A DNA stretch of 64,000 nt, from assembly GCF_050947875.1 (NCBI RefSeq), contig NC_134576.1, forward strand, positions 56,424,255-56,488,254, given 5' to 3'. The stretch is from Dermacentor variabilis (Eukaryota > Arthropoda > Arachnida > Ixodida > Ixodidae). Positions 50,801-56,173 of this stretch are shown here, piece after piece (position 1 is the stretch's first letter; each line of letters starts with the position of its first letter). Both the position numbers and the translations under genes were made by a program. Below the pieces are notes generated by a model. It did not search any database. It worked only from the letters and a program-made list of their open reading frames with translations, and had not been told where the DNA came from.

Positions 50801-53800
50801 CTGCCGCTCCTATGCAGTCTGGAGGACCTGATACATTGTTGACCAAGCACGACTCCATATAAAGTAGCTCCTCTTCGTTATCTCCACCACGTGGAAGCGG
50901 GCATCCTTACTCGCTTGTGCTAGATGAGTACAGCTGATGCGTTTGTTTTCTTCATATGTGAGCCATTTTCGCTTGATAATCTTGTAGTAACATGACGTTC
51001 CTTCGTTCACCTCTTCCTTTCGTGCAGAGACGATGAACTCTCTCTCCCCGATTCTCTGCTGCTGCAGTTGGCCGGCTTCTGTTTCAAGCCAAATGTTGCA
51101 GTCCAAGAACGCAAGGCTAGACTTCTTTATTGCGAAGCATTTTTCTCTTATTAAAATTGGTTTTTGTGGTGTATCTCGGTGCCTTCGTGGGCCGATCCAG
51201 AACCTAGTCGAGCATATAAAAGCATGTGGCACTGTGGCCCCTGGGGCCACTGGGTATTTGCTGCTGGATATTTGCCCTTGCAGTCATAGGGTATTTGCGG
51301 CTGACTAGGCGTTCAGGTGCCACTGTGTATGCGCATTGTGTATATGCACTAGAACCACGTGGTATACACCAGTAGGTGCGTGTTACTCGAGATGTCCTAC
51401 TGGGTATATGGCAATAGGTATGTGCCACCGGATCCTCCTGGGTATGAGGCACTGAGCACGTGCCTTAATGGCCACTGCGTATGTGCCAATGGGTATGCAC
51501 TGCTGTTCAACCAACCTCTTTGACGCCAACCTGTATGATCCGTGCGCGCCCCTTTCTCGAAACTCGAACTAAGCGGCTGCTATCTTGGTAAAGACCTGCT
51601 GCTTTCATGCTGGATGATGCTAAATTGTATTGTATTCTTTGGTTTTACGTGACTGCGATGACGGCTTCCTCGAGTACGAATTATTCAACTGATGCACAGC
51701 CTCAGCCCAGGAAAGGTGAAATCATTTTTTTCCAAATGCAAAATTTATTCATTAGGAGAAAAAAAACAAGCGAAAGGAAGCCCACAAAAAGTACAGAATA
51801 ACAAAAGTTCAGTTGACCGCTTTAGTCTATACAATGAGTTCAAATCACTCAAAGTCCGAAACAATTAAAAAGAACTCAGACATCGGAAGTCTTATCTACT
51901 CGGGTGGCTTTGCATTGACAGCAGTTGCCCTTGCGTTGACATGGTAGCGGCGTGGCGGCCAGTGGCAAACGAGGGACACGGACGCGCGGTACAGCCCACC
52001 TCGGGCGTCAGACCTCGGAGACCATCCAAGTGCGACTGCTGCAGCTGAGTGGCGCCCGTGCCGGTTGGTTTCCTGGCTCTAGGTTCTGCGTGGGCGCCTC
52101 AGAAACGTCACCATAGGCCTCCGGTCACCTTCAGGAAACCTCCGCTCTCCATAGAGGGGCTCAGGTTCAGGACCAGAATCGGCATCAGCACCAAATGCAG
52201 CAGGGGAAGTAGGTGCAGCCGGAACAGCCGAGCCCTACGCTCCGCGGATCTCTCCAGGAACAGCCGGGTCGTCCTGGTTCTGTCGACGCTTTCGGGCTCG
52301 GGTCTGAACCCCGACGATGCGAACCTCGACAGCAACAATCTTCGAGGCCCGTTCCCGAGCGATCTCTTCTGCCCGCATTCCAGTCTATCCTCCTTCTCTC
52401 TGCTGGTTCCTCGTACCACTGATTTCGTACCGCCCCCTGTTCGGGTGATGTTCTTTCTCACTCATCCGATAGCTCGTGCGACCGCCTGCCAATATCGTCT
52501 TTGTTGACCATGTGAGGGTATTCGGTGCTGCCGTTGTTCCACGGGGTTGCGTTACCGCATTTATCAACAGTCTTCAGCAGACGCTTTCCATTCACTAATT
52601 ACAGTGGCAAAATCAGAATTCTATTATGAGGCACGTCGTATTGTAGGACTCCGGATAAATTTTGACCGCCTCGGTATACTGCCCTTTCGCCAATTGCGAG
52701 GCACACGGGCGCTTCTGCATTTCGTCCCCATTGAAATCAGGTTGCAGCGGCCAGGATTTCATCCCACCACCTCTTGTTTATCAGGCAATGCATTAGCTAC
52801 TCAGCTACCACGGCGAGTAGCTCGAATAGCCATCGTAAAATAGTTCTGCACGATTTCTTTTGCGAATTTTAGTATTTACAAACATAGTAGTTAACGTAAA
52901 GACATATTTAAAACGCATTGGAGTTACAAACTGTCAGCATCACTAGACTACAGCCGACCTCCGTGATAATATCGCTGCACTCTCCGGCCTCGTTTCTACC
53001 GGCCTGTCAGTCGTCATGCACCCGCGCGACAAGCACGTCCCAATAAATCAAGCTCGCCAGTACCACCCACTTTGCAATTGACCAATAAGGTAGCCTTATT
53101 TCCTTTTGATCCGTCCGCGCGAGTGACGCCAAGGGCTCAATATACCACGTAAGGGTAGGCAGGGTAATTTTGTGCCTAACCCTGGTGCTCTATTTACTTT
53201 GCCCCCCCCCCCTCCCATCCCCGTTTCAACTGTCAGGGCACAGTGGCACACAGCACACTTTAAAAACACTCGTCTTTTTCATTTCTTTACTTCGCGTCCT
53301 CTTCCAACATCTATCTGTACACCATAATGTTCCATATATGCCATGTGCATCAAGCGTACGTGTACCACAATAGATATTGTTTTGCCTAGCCGCAGCAATT
53401 TGAAAAAAATAGCCTGCCGTAGATTTCACACTTCTAACTTTTTGTTTAAGTTATTTGATGAGACGGCCACTATTTGTACGAGCGATCAATATGCTTAATT
53501 GAATAATAAACAGAGTTACAATAATTTGCTTTTTCAATAATTACTTAATGGCACATATTTCTTTCTATGAATTGTAGCTAATGACTATGGAAGGCGTATA
53601 ACCTTGTAACAAATTTTCAACGCCAAGCCCGTTTACAGATATTTTCAAGTTTTCCGTTGAAACGCGTTGGGCGTTCCGGTTGCTTCTGGGCTTCAATGTA
53701 TGAAACAGCGTTCCCTTAAAAATGTAAGTCGAACAAAAGTGCATTTTTACAGCAAGCTTGACGAAAGATGTCTCGAAACCAGTGCAATCCTCAGAATTCG

Positions 53801-55542
53801 TTCTAAGTGGATATGCCTTGGAAACTCACTAGCCACTAGCTATTCGTATCCTGAAATATCTGCCATAAATTAAATAATTAAAATGTTAACTAGAGTAATT
53901 ATGTTTATTATTCAATTAGGCATTTTGATTTCTCGTTAAAATGATAGCTGCCTCATTAAGTAAATTAGATCAACAGTTAGAATTGTGCTATCCGCAACAA
54001 GCAATTTTCTATAATTTGGGTAGCATAGGGTAGCATAGTGTACTCCTCCCCTACGGTACCAAACCCTCCGAAGATGTCCTCGCCAGGGGTTGCGTCGATT
54101 GCAGAGCTAGCTTGCTTTTCAGATCGCTGTGCGGCGTCGATGGACTTCACCGCTACCAATGCGAGGATAGCAGGGTAGCCTAGTAGAGGTGTAGGCTGCG
54201 AAGGCATGACGTATACTGACTGCACACAGGTGCGGCTCTTTCACACCAATGTAGCTGTGAATTGGCCTGTTACTTTCAAAGGACAATTTCCTGGACTGGT
54301 GAAATGACCCTCCGGTTTTTCGAGTTGCGACGGTACTCCTGAAAAACGCCCTTTTATGTGCCTATGTTACCATAACAATGATGTTACAGGACTCGCTATT
54401 TTCTGAATTTGCAACGCTTCCCCGTGTAATTGTACGGTATAAGTGGTGATCATTTATAGGTTTTACGGAATTTTTAAAATTGCCCTCCTGCAGAAAATAT
54501 AATTCTATTCCATGAGTTTCATTATTCGGAGAGGCGGACATTACTTTCACGGGAAATCGAAAGACACATTCAGCTAATTACGATTCAATAATTATATTCT
54601 GAATTAATTATTTAAGGCGCATATTACAATTGCCGAATCGTAGCCGACGAGCTTGCAAGGCGTACCCTTTTGGAATAAATTTTCAGAAACGCCGATTTGG
54701 AGACACGCGTCATCAAACTCGCCGTAAAAATGAACTGTTGTTACGCGTACATTTTTAAGAAAACGCTCTTTTATGCATCGAAGCACAAAAGTAACTGGAA
54801 CCCCCATGTATTTCCTCCCACACTCTGTGAAATATGTCTCGAAGCTAGTCTCATACTGGTAATTCATTTCGAGTGGATACATCTTGCAAACTCCGCAGCT
54901 ACAGTTGGTAAATTGCAGTACGTGCCGTAAAGTAATTAGTTGAGAAGGTAATTGGTACATTTTTGTTAATTAGTTGAATAAGTGTTTCAGTTTCTCGTGC
55001 TAGTAATGCTGAATAATCCAGCTCAAGGGCAATAATTTTCTTGTCACAAGCGAAGTATAAAAATGCCATGAAGCTTAAAAATTATAGCCCTGTATACTGC
55101 ATAACCACTTCATGACAAACCTTTCAGGAGGCTTGGAGGATTGTGGATAAATATAGACCTTGTTACAAATGAAAATGATCCCTCTTACAAGGGGTCAAAC
55201 TGCATCATCCCAAATTAGAGATATCATCCTCCCTCAGGGCACACATTTGCCACGTACGCCAAGTGCCCCTACGAAAGCTGGAGGGAGCTGATACCTTCTC
55301 GAGCACGTACGATACGTTAGAGGTCTTCTTTCTCTCTCTCTCTCTCTCTCACGCATGTGTGCAAGGAAGCCTCTGTGCAGCTGTGTGCGTGACAAGGCGA
55401 CCATCACCAACCTTTTGAAGGCTTCGATGTTCTCCCGGAGGGTGAGTCCATCGCCTGCCCTGAGGGCGATGTAGGTCCTCACGCCTTCCTCCATCTTGGC
55501 CTCTGCCAGGGGCTCGATATCTGCCACTGTGGTCACTGCCAT
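17802..55542 (-). CDS. HAO1: 2-hydroxyacid oxidase (glycolate oxidase family), complete gene of 8 coding exons
   Basis: FMN-dependent alpha-hydroxyacid oxidase: oxidises 2-hydroxyacids such as glycolate to the oxoacid, producing H2O2; normally peroxisomal. Coding exons on the minus strand: 55542-55412, 48970-48819, 47627-47372, 46037-45874, 35550-35459, 24839-24681, 22561-22492, 17884-17802; 1107 nt, 368 aa, the usual family length (about 360-370). Intron phases 2,1,2,1,0,0,1 agree on both sides of every junction and no internal stop occurs. Spinach glycolate-oxidase active-site residues have counterparts Y24, Y130, D158, K230, H254 and R257; the FMN-phosphate residues D285, R289 and R309 are also present. 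Oddities: the Arg at spinach 164 is Gly165 here, the DGG motif is DSG (Ser286), and the C-terminus STL is not a good PTS1 (family members end SRL or SKI). Intron 2 uses a GC donor. HAO1 versus HAO2 type is not settled by reading. Family assignment is very secure; exon boundaries are inferred from homology and splice consensus. Confidence 0.93.
18181..19518 (-). mobile_element. 5'-truncated RTE-type LINE with target-site duplication
   Basis: Sits in HAO intron 7 in the same orientation as the gene. 3' tail (TGATGA)n (plus-strand TCATCATCATC), typical of RTE elements. Flanked by an 11-bp perfect target-site duplication CACACAGGTCA at 18170-18180 and 19519-19529. The endonuclease and RT N-terminus are missing. 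Confidence 0.88.
18208..19523 (-). pseudogene. RTE reverse transcriptase, one frameshift
   Basis: First frame (19523 to about 19000): [53 protein letters not shown] and [14 protein letters not shown] (motif A), [13 protein letters not shown]. After a frameshift near 18990 the second frame runs [18 protein letters not shown] (motif C, FADD), then [12 protein letters not shown] and a C-terminus with [15 protein letters not shown]. Only one lesion in about 430 codons, so young, but lacking its 5' part it could not move on its own. Confidence 0.9.
19576..20294. mobile_element. Candidate MITE or foldback element
   Basis: Inverted repeats 19576-19595 (AAAGCGAAAGCTTGGCTTAA) and 20275-20294 match at 18 of 20 positions and bracket about 720 bp with a GC-rich interior and no transposase. 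In HAO intron 7. Target duplication not identified. Confidence 0.45.
20881..21420 (+). repeat. Dispersed repeat family A, copy 2
   Basis: Collinear with 3991-4552 over the whole length and same orientation; see that entry for landmarks. Lies in HAO intron 7. Confidence 0.7.
21421..22491. other. HAO intron 7 sequence, nothing further recognised
   Basis: Contains a poly-C run near 21712-21723. No exon or repeat recognised. Confidence 0.35.
22492..22561 (-). CDS. HAO1: HAO exon 7
   Basis: 70 nt, residues 319-341 plus one base of Gly342: [20 protein letters not shown] followed by RLL. This is the C-terminal helix (GEKGVQDVLEILKEEF in human HAO1). Acceptor tctacgcag|GG, donor CTCG|GTGAGC. Confidence 0.93.
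22562..24680. other. HAO intron 6
   Basis: 2119 bases. Two overlapping opposite-strand frames, 22722-23297 (minus, 191 aa) and 23026-23619 (plus, 197 aa), are long for chance but match nothing I recognise. The plus frame ends at an AATAAATATA, so an unidentified repeat is possible. Confidence 0.4.
24681..24839 (-). CDS. HAO1: HAO exon 6 (FMN phosphate-binding)
   Basis: 159 nt, exactly 53 codons, residues 266-318. Begins [11 protein letters not shown], then [20 protein letters not shown] and [14 protein letters not shown]285, R289 and R309 correspond to the FMN-binding residues of glycolate oxidase; Ser286 replaces the usual Gly, as in bacterial lactate oxidases. Acceptor cctttttcag|A has a strong pyrimidine tract; donor ACGAC|GTAAGC. 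Confidence 0.95.
24840..25635. other. HAO intron 5, 3' portion
   Basis: AT-rich, no recognisable element before the SINE pair. Confidence 0.35.
25636..25870 (+). mobile_element. tRNA-derived SINE (Ruka-like), first of a tandem pair
   Basis: tRNA-like head: GCTCAGTGGCTATGGTGTT in the A-box region and GGGATCGAGTCCC as B box. Body: GCGAAATGCGAAAACACC, GTGCACGTTAAAGAACCCC, CACTACGGCGTGCCTCATAA, then AAAACCCCATAATTTTTTTT. In HAO intron 5, antisense to the gene. Resembles the Ruka SINE reported from ixodid ticks; assignment from memory. Confidence 0.85.
25875..26108 (+). mobile_element. tRNA-derived SINE (Ruka-like), second of a tandem pair
   Basis: Follows the first copy with only GCTA between them. 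B box GGGATCGAATCCC is closer to consensus. The two copies differ at roughly 6-8% of positions by eye, so they look like separate insertions or an old duplication rather than a fresh one. Confidence 0.85.
26218..26269. repeat. 10-bp tandem repeat (GAATACTATT)n
   Basis: Five units, one with an internal substitution, immediately at the 5' truncation point of the next LINE. Confidence 0.9.
26249..27658 (+). pseudogene. CR1/L2 reverse transcriptase, three broken segments
   Basis: Segment 26249-26800: [51 protein letters not shown] and [17 protein letters not shown] (motif A). Segment 26807-27061: [15 protein letters not shown] (FADD, motif C) and [14 protein letters not shown] stop then precedes [17 protein letters not shown], and 27110-27658 gives the C-terminus ([20 protein letters not shown], ending NNMLNIA). 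One frame change near 26790 and a TAA near 27060; otherwise well kept. Confidence 0.9.
26270..27906 (+). mobile_element. CR1/L2-type LINE, 5'-truncated
   Basis: In HAO intron 5, antisense to the gene. RT and thumb are present, no RNase H, and the 3' end is an (AAAT)n tail at 27875-27906, as in CR1/L2 elements. Confidence 0.85.
28438..28896. mobile_element. Candidate MITE with perfect 20-bp terminal inverted repeats
   Basis: 28438-28457 (GCTTTAGTTGGGCGTCCGCA) is the exact reverse complement of 28877-28896. The 459-bp unit is GC-rich, non-coding, and holds a palindrome at 28543-28563. In HAO intron 5. No transposase. Confidence 0.6.
28543..28563. repeat. Perfect 21-bp palindrome
   Basis: CGCAGCTTTT, one C, AAAAGCTGCG: 10-bp arms that could form a tight hairpin. 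Confidence 0.9.
29673..30202. repeat. AT-rich repeat family B, copy 1
   Basis: Shares a series of landmarks with 54515-55023: ATTATTC.GAGAGGC.GA, CACGGGAAATC, TAGCCG..GAG, TTCGAGTGGATA..TCTTGCAA, GTTTCA..TTCTCGTGCTA. Left end AGCTGGATTATTC is the inverted counterpart of the right end of copy 3, so the family may be a MITE. In HAO intron 5. Confidence 0.65.
30205..30660. repeat. Degenerate minisatellite, array 1
   Basis: About 15 diverged units of roughly 30 bp built on GTGGGCCAACTTGAAATTTG. Followed by GAAATGCGGATATATGGTTA, which resembles the flank of array 2. Confidence 0.8.
30661..32734. other. HAO intron 5, nothing further recognised
   Basis: About 2.1 kb with a poly-T/G run near 30890-30903 and no identifiable gene or element. 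The open frames here are short and unsupported. Confidence 0.35.
32735..33105. repeat. Degenerate minisatellite, array 2
   Basis: Same unit family as 30205-30660, about 12 units, and followed by a similar flank (GAAATTGCAGGATTTGCTTA). Both array and flank are shared, so the two copies are parts of one dispersed element. Confidence 0.8.
33690..34800 (-). pseudogene. Non-LTR retrotransposon RT remnant, interrupted
   Basis: Minus-strand RT in pieces, from high to low coordinates: [20 protein letters not shown] then [48 protein letters not shown] (motif A; first Asp lost), [20 protein letters not shown], then after a nested insertion (33914-34150) [12 protein letters not shown] and [20 protein letters not shown]. 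Old and full of frame changes. Its clade is not settled; it is not the I-like lineage of the other LINEs here. Confidence 0.75.
33914..34150 (-). mobile_element. I-like LINE 3' end nested in an older LINE
   Basis: Reads [20 protein letters not shown] then PVPSWE, a stop, AATAAAGTTGATT and (CCTT)n tail. The C-terminus is the same type as at 16904-17149. About 240 bp, severely 5'-truncated, splitting the RT remnant at 33690-34800. Confidence 0.8.
35459..35550 (-). CDS. HAO1: HAO exon 5 (catalytic His/Arg exon)
   Basis: 92 nt, completes Ala235 and encodes residues 236-265. It contains [17 protein letters not shown], the diagnostic signature of the family: H254 is the active-site base and R257 binds the substrate carboxylate. 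Acceptor cgcattgcag|CC, donor GCCACG|GTGCGT. This exon is short and isolated, with 10.3-kb and 10.6-kb introns on its sides, and is hidden behind a longer meaningless reading frame in another phase. Confidence 0.95.
35841..36068 (-). mobile_element. tRNA-derived SINE (Ruka-like)
   Basis: Near full-length copy in HAO intron 4, same orientation as the gene. Plus-strand landmarks: AATTATGGGGTTTCACATGC, ATGAGGCACGCCGTAG, TTCTTTAACGTGCA, and the B box read as GGGATTCGATCCC. Confidence 0.87.
36796..37135. repeat. Imperfect direct repeat pair
   Basis: 36796-36930 and 37036-37135 share GATAGCAAGCA.ACGC, GAGCAGACG, GGCGC.GGTGA.CA, GAGGG.ATTCG and TTGCTAAG/TGGCTAAG in the same order, about 240 bp apart. 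Confidence 0.6.
37346..37460 (+). repeat. 5' LTR remnant
   Basis: Matches the last 110 bases of the 3' LTR (43223-43332): TAAGTTGGACG, CATGGGCCAGCTACCTT, CCTTGACAACGGATCACGAG and the end CCCCCAATCCTGACA. Upstream the two diverge abruptly, so most of the 5' LTR is lost. The primer-binding site would start within a few bases after 37460 (CTGGCTGACAGCGGTG). Confidence 0.8.
37662..38560 (+). pseudogene. Gypsy gag-like protein, broken
   Basis: N-terminal [20 protein letters not shown], then a highly charged coiled coil of Arg/Glu repeats at about 52-80 ([20 protein letters not shown]). A TAG near 38013 interrupts it; the frame resumes and 38043-38561 has a SCAN-like capsid region ([53 protein letters not shown]). 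A CCHC knuckle, [11 protein letters not shown], follows at about 38700 in a shifted frame. Confidence 0.8.
38690..39152 (+). pseudogene. Gypsy zinc knuckle and protease-like segment
   Basis: After [16 protein letters not shown] comes [16 protein letters not shown], resembling the retropepsin active site with DSA in place of DTG or DSG. A TGA interrupts it near 38925; 38955-39152 continues with [20 protein letters not shown]. No pairing with a second catalytic strand can be confirmed by eye. Confidence 0.6.
39411..40567 (+). pseudogene. Gypsy integrase, broken
   Basis: Zinc-binding N-terminal domain ([20 protein letters not shown]; a glycine stands where the second His is expected; then [12 protein letters not shown]), catalytic core [20 protein letters not shown] (first Asp), [11 protein letters not shown] (second Asp) and [13 protein letters not shown] (Glu), then a C-terminal GPY/F-like module [20 protein letters not shown]. 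Stops at 39978, at 40125 and near 40250-40290. It is directly followed by the RT-linked segment with no LTR between, which establishes the unusual domain order. Confidence 0.85.
40570..41646 (+). pseudogene. Gypsy reverse transcriptase, broken
   Basis: Linker ([20 protein letters not shown]) then [60 protein letters not shown], a stop at 41110, [20 protein letters not shown] (motif A), and [20 protein letters not shown] (YLDD, motif C), with [20 protein letters not shown] at the end. The Ty3/gypsy type is clear. Confidence 0.9.
41722..42133 (+). pseudogene. Gypsy RNase H, end of pol
   Basis: [20 protein letters not shown] then ASDRGMGVV (first Asp), [18 protein letters not shown] (Glu region). 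One frameshift near 41940 leads to [20 protein letters not shown] and [16 protein letters not shown] with a stop at 42131-42133. In ordinary gypsy elements this point continues into integrase; here pol ends. Confidence 0.88.
42380..43332 (+). repeat. 3' LTR
   Basis: The right end is fixed at 43332 by ...CCAATCCTGACA, shared with the 5' remnant. The left end is approximate (a TG near 42.38 kb). Contains a GT run (42921-42948), three 31-bp tandem units starting at 43074, 43105 and 43136 (AGTCATGTT..GACTGA), and AATAAA at about 43165. Confidence 0.7.
43333..43658 (-). pseudogene. Gag fragment of a second LTR retrotransposon
   Basis: Minus strand from ATG at 43658: [12 protein letters not shown], then after a short tandem duplication that shifts the frame, [40 protein letters not shown] and [20 protein letters not shown], ending abruptly at 43333 where the gypsy 3' LTR begins. 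This is the W..L..Y..VA / W..F...F type of retrotransposon gag. The rest of this element is not seen on the far side of the gypsy copy. Confidence 0.75.
43659..45398. other. HAO intron 4, mostly unassigned
   Basis: The first 200-350 bases probably belong to the 5' leader/LTR of the gag fragment (minus). Near 44995-45050 there is an AATAAAGATTTCATTTTATT run on the minus strand, likely the 3' end of an unidentified retroelement. No gene seen. Confidence 0.35.
45399..45632 (+). mobile_element. tRNA-derived SINE (Ruka-like)
   Basis: Older full-length copy in HAO intron 4, close to exon 4: CCCGCCGTAGTAGCTTAGTG, CACGAGGTCGCACGATCGAG, CATTTCGATGGGGGC, ending GCCGCATAATTT. Confidence 0.85.
45874..46037 (-). 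CDS. HAO1: HAO exon 4
   Basis: 164 nt, completes Ser180 and encodes residues 181-234 plus one base. Begins [12 protein letters not shown] and carries [19 protein letters not shown] with the conserved Lys230 of the KG[IV]LT motif that stabilises the reduced flavin. Acceptor gttgtcgcag|T, donor CACTG|GTAAGC; both are good consensus sites. It follows a 1.3-kb intron. Confidence 0.92.
46200..46560 (-). pseudogene. LINE RNase H remnant
   Basis: Minus strand in HAO intron 3: [20 protein letters not shown] followed by HAAHNQPAS, matching the last RNase H motifs of I/Jockey-type LINEs (W.PSH.GI.GNE.AD.LA). Upstream it is too eroded to read securely. This accounts for part of intron 3; the remaining 46561-47371 shows nothing. 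Confidence 0.5.
47372..47627 (-). CDS. HAO1: HAO exon 3
   Basis: 256 nt, residues 95-179 plus two bases of codon 180. Contains [17 protein letters not shown], the active-site tyrosine Y130 in [10 protein letters not shown], and D158 in IVLTVDSP. The following [18 protein letters not shown] replaces the family pattern LGRREADIKNRF, so the Arg facing substrate carboxylate (spinach R164) is Gly here. Acceptor aaacag|CGGCGCAGG matches homology; a second acceptor (ctacag) 21 nt upstream would add seven residues in frame. Donor CTCAG|GTATCG. Confidence 0.92.
48819..48970 (-). CDS. HAO1: HAO exon 2
   Basis: 152 nt, completes Arg44 and encodes residues 45-94 plus the first base of codon 95. It begins [15 protein letters not shown], then [19 protein letters not shown], the FMN-contacting AP[ST]A segment, and ends GEIGCAQ. 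Acceptor gcgtgcag|G. The donor is AAG|GCAAGG, a GC donor; no in-frame GT donor preserves the family alignment. Confidence 0.9.
48971..51214. other. HAO intron 1, 3' portion
   Basis: Unassigned. 49990-50520 is CpG-rich with overlapping frames on both strands (a composition effect). 50810-51250 (minus, 146 aa) is open but matches nothing known to me. Confidence 0.35.
51215..51505. repeat. Degenerate minisatellite
   Basis: About 12-14 diverged units of roughly 20 bp built on CCACTGGGTATGTGCC, such as GGCCACTGGGTATTTGCTGC and GGCCACTGCGTATGTGCCAA. Confidence 0.7.
51506..52613. other. HAO intron 1, GC-rich stretch, no gene recognised
   Basis: 51940-52510 is GC-rich with coding-like composition on the minus strand (segments [20 protein letters not shown] and [18 protein letters not shown] in one frame with a stop between). 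This may be a decayed retroelement ORF; no family recognised. Confidence 0.35.
52614..52818 (-). mobile_element. tRNA-derived SINE, degenerate and 3'-truncated
   Basis: In HAO intron 1, same orientation as the gene: ATTATGAGGCACGTCGTA, TTCTGCATTTCGTCCCCATT and CTCAGCTACCACGGCGAG, with an eroded B box. Confidence 0.8.
53540..53960. repeat. AT-rich repeat family B, copy 2
   Basis: Partial copy aligned with 54590-55010: AATTACTTAATGGCACATAT, TGTCTCGAAACCAGT, TTC..AGTGGATA, then AT-rich end. Limits approximate. Confidence 0.55.
54515..55023. repeat. AT-rich repeat family B, copy 3
   Basis: Same orientation as copies 1 and 2. Right end CTGAATAATCCAGCT is the inverted counterpart of the left end of copy 1 (AGCTGGATTATTCTG). 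Lies in HAO intron 1, about 390 bp downstream of exon 1. Confidence 0.65.
55327..55351. repeat. (TC)n microsatellite
   Basis: About 12 TC units, 60 bases inside HAO intron 1. Confidence 0.95.
55412..55542 (-). CDS. HAO1: HAO exon 1 (start codon)
   Basis: 131 nt, residues 1-43 plus two bases of Arg44. It starts [16 protein letters not shown] and ends NIEAFK; Y24 in VRTYIAL is the first active-site tyrosine. The ATG at 55542 is chosen because it is the first ATG in frame and places Y24 exactly as in spinach glycolate oxidase; a GTG slightly upstream is not a credible eukaryotic start. Donor AAAAG|GTTGGT at 55411. The segment [11 protein letters not shown] is about two residues shorter than RSGANDEETLADN in human HAO1. 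CAG precedes GTGCAATGG here, so a non-coding 5' exon upstream is possible. Confidence 0.85.
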
Positions 55543-55624
55543 TGCACCTGCTGTCACAGTTTTTACAGTTAAGGTGTATACATGTACCGTTTAATGAAAT
55601 TTTTTTGTCGTTGTTGGCGTGGTA

Positions 55625-56071
55625 AGCATAAAACTCCCCATAAGTGGGGCCATCCCGGATTTAGTGCCGGGCCGACCCGCGGCAGAAGAAAACTCGGTGT
55701 TAAGCACTCCCCATACGTGGGCCGATCCCGAAGATAGTGCTATGCCGGGCCGACCCGCGGCGGAGGTGAAGCAGGCGTCAAGCACTCCCGATAGGTGAGA
55801 CGATCCCGGAAATAGTGCAATACCGGGCCGACCTGCGGTGGAGGTGAAGCAGGCGTTAATAACTTCCCATATGTAGGCTGCTGCCGAAGATAGTGCAATG
55901 CCGGGCCGACCTGCTGCGGAGGTGAAGCAGGCGTTAAGCACTCGCGATACGTGAGGCGATCCCGGAAATAGTGCAATGCTGGGCCCAACCGCGGCAGAGG
56001 TGAAGCAGGCGTTAACAACACCCCATACGCTGGTGAATGCCGAAGGTAGTGCAATGCCGGGCCGACCCGCG
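55625..56071. repeat. 78-bp satellite, left block
   Basis: Units register at exactly 78 bases: GCCGACC-type starts at 55671, 55749, 55827, 55905, 55983 and 56061. Core: GGTGAAGCAGGCGTTAAGCA. It ends about 80 bases upstream of the HAO start codon. The period is a multiple of three, which creates long open frames that need not be genes. Confidence 0.95.
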
Positions 56072-56173
56072 GTGGTGGTGGTGGTGAAAAGCATTTATTG
56101 GGCTATATATACAGAGAGGTGCTCAGAGACAGACCTCTGGTGGGTCGCGCCCCTTGCAATACTGGGCGGAATC

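Noticed and set aside
50810..51250. 146-codon minus-strand frame
   Set aside because: Held back as a gene: no homology recognised and it lies in an intron next to a minisatellite; could be a decayed repeat.
55591..56094. 167-codon minus-strand open frame with 26-residue repeats
   Set aside because: Explained by the 78-bp satellite, whose period is a multiple of three; no independent sign of coding.
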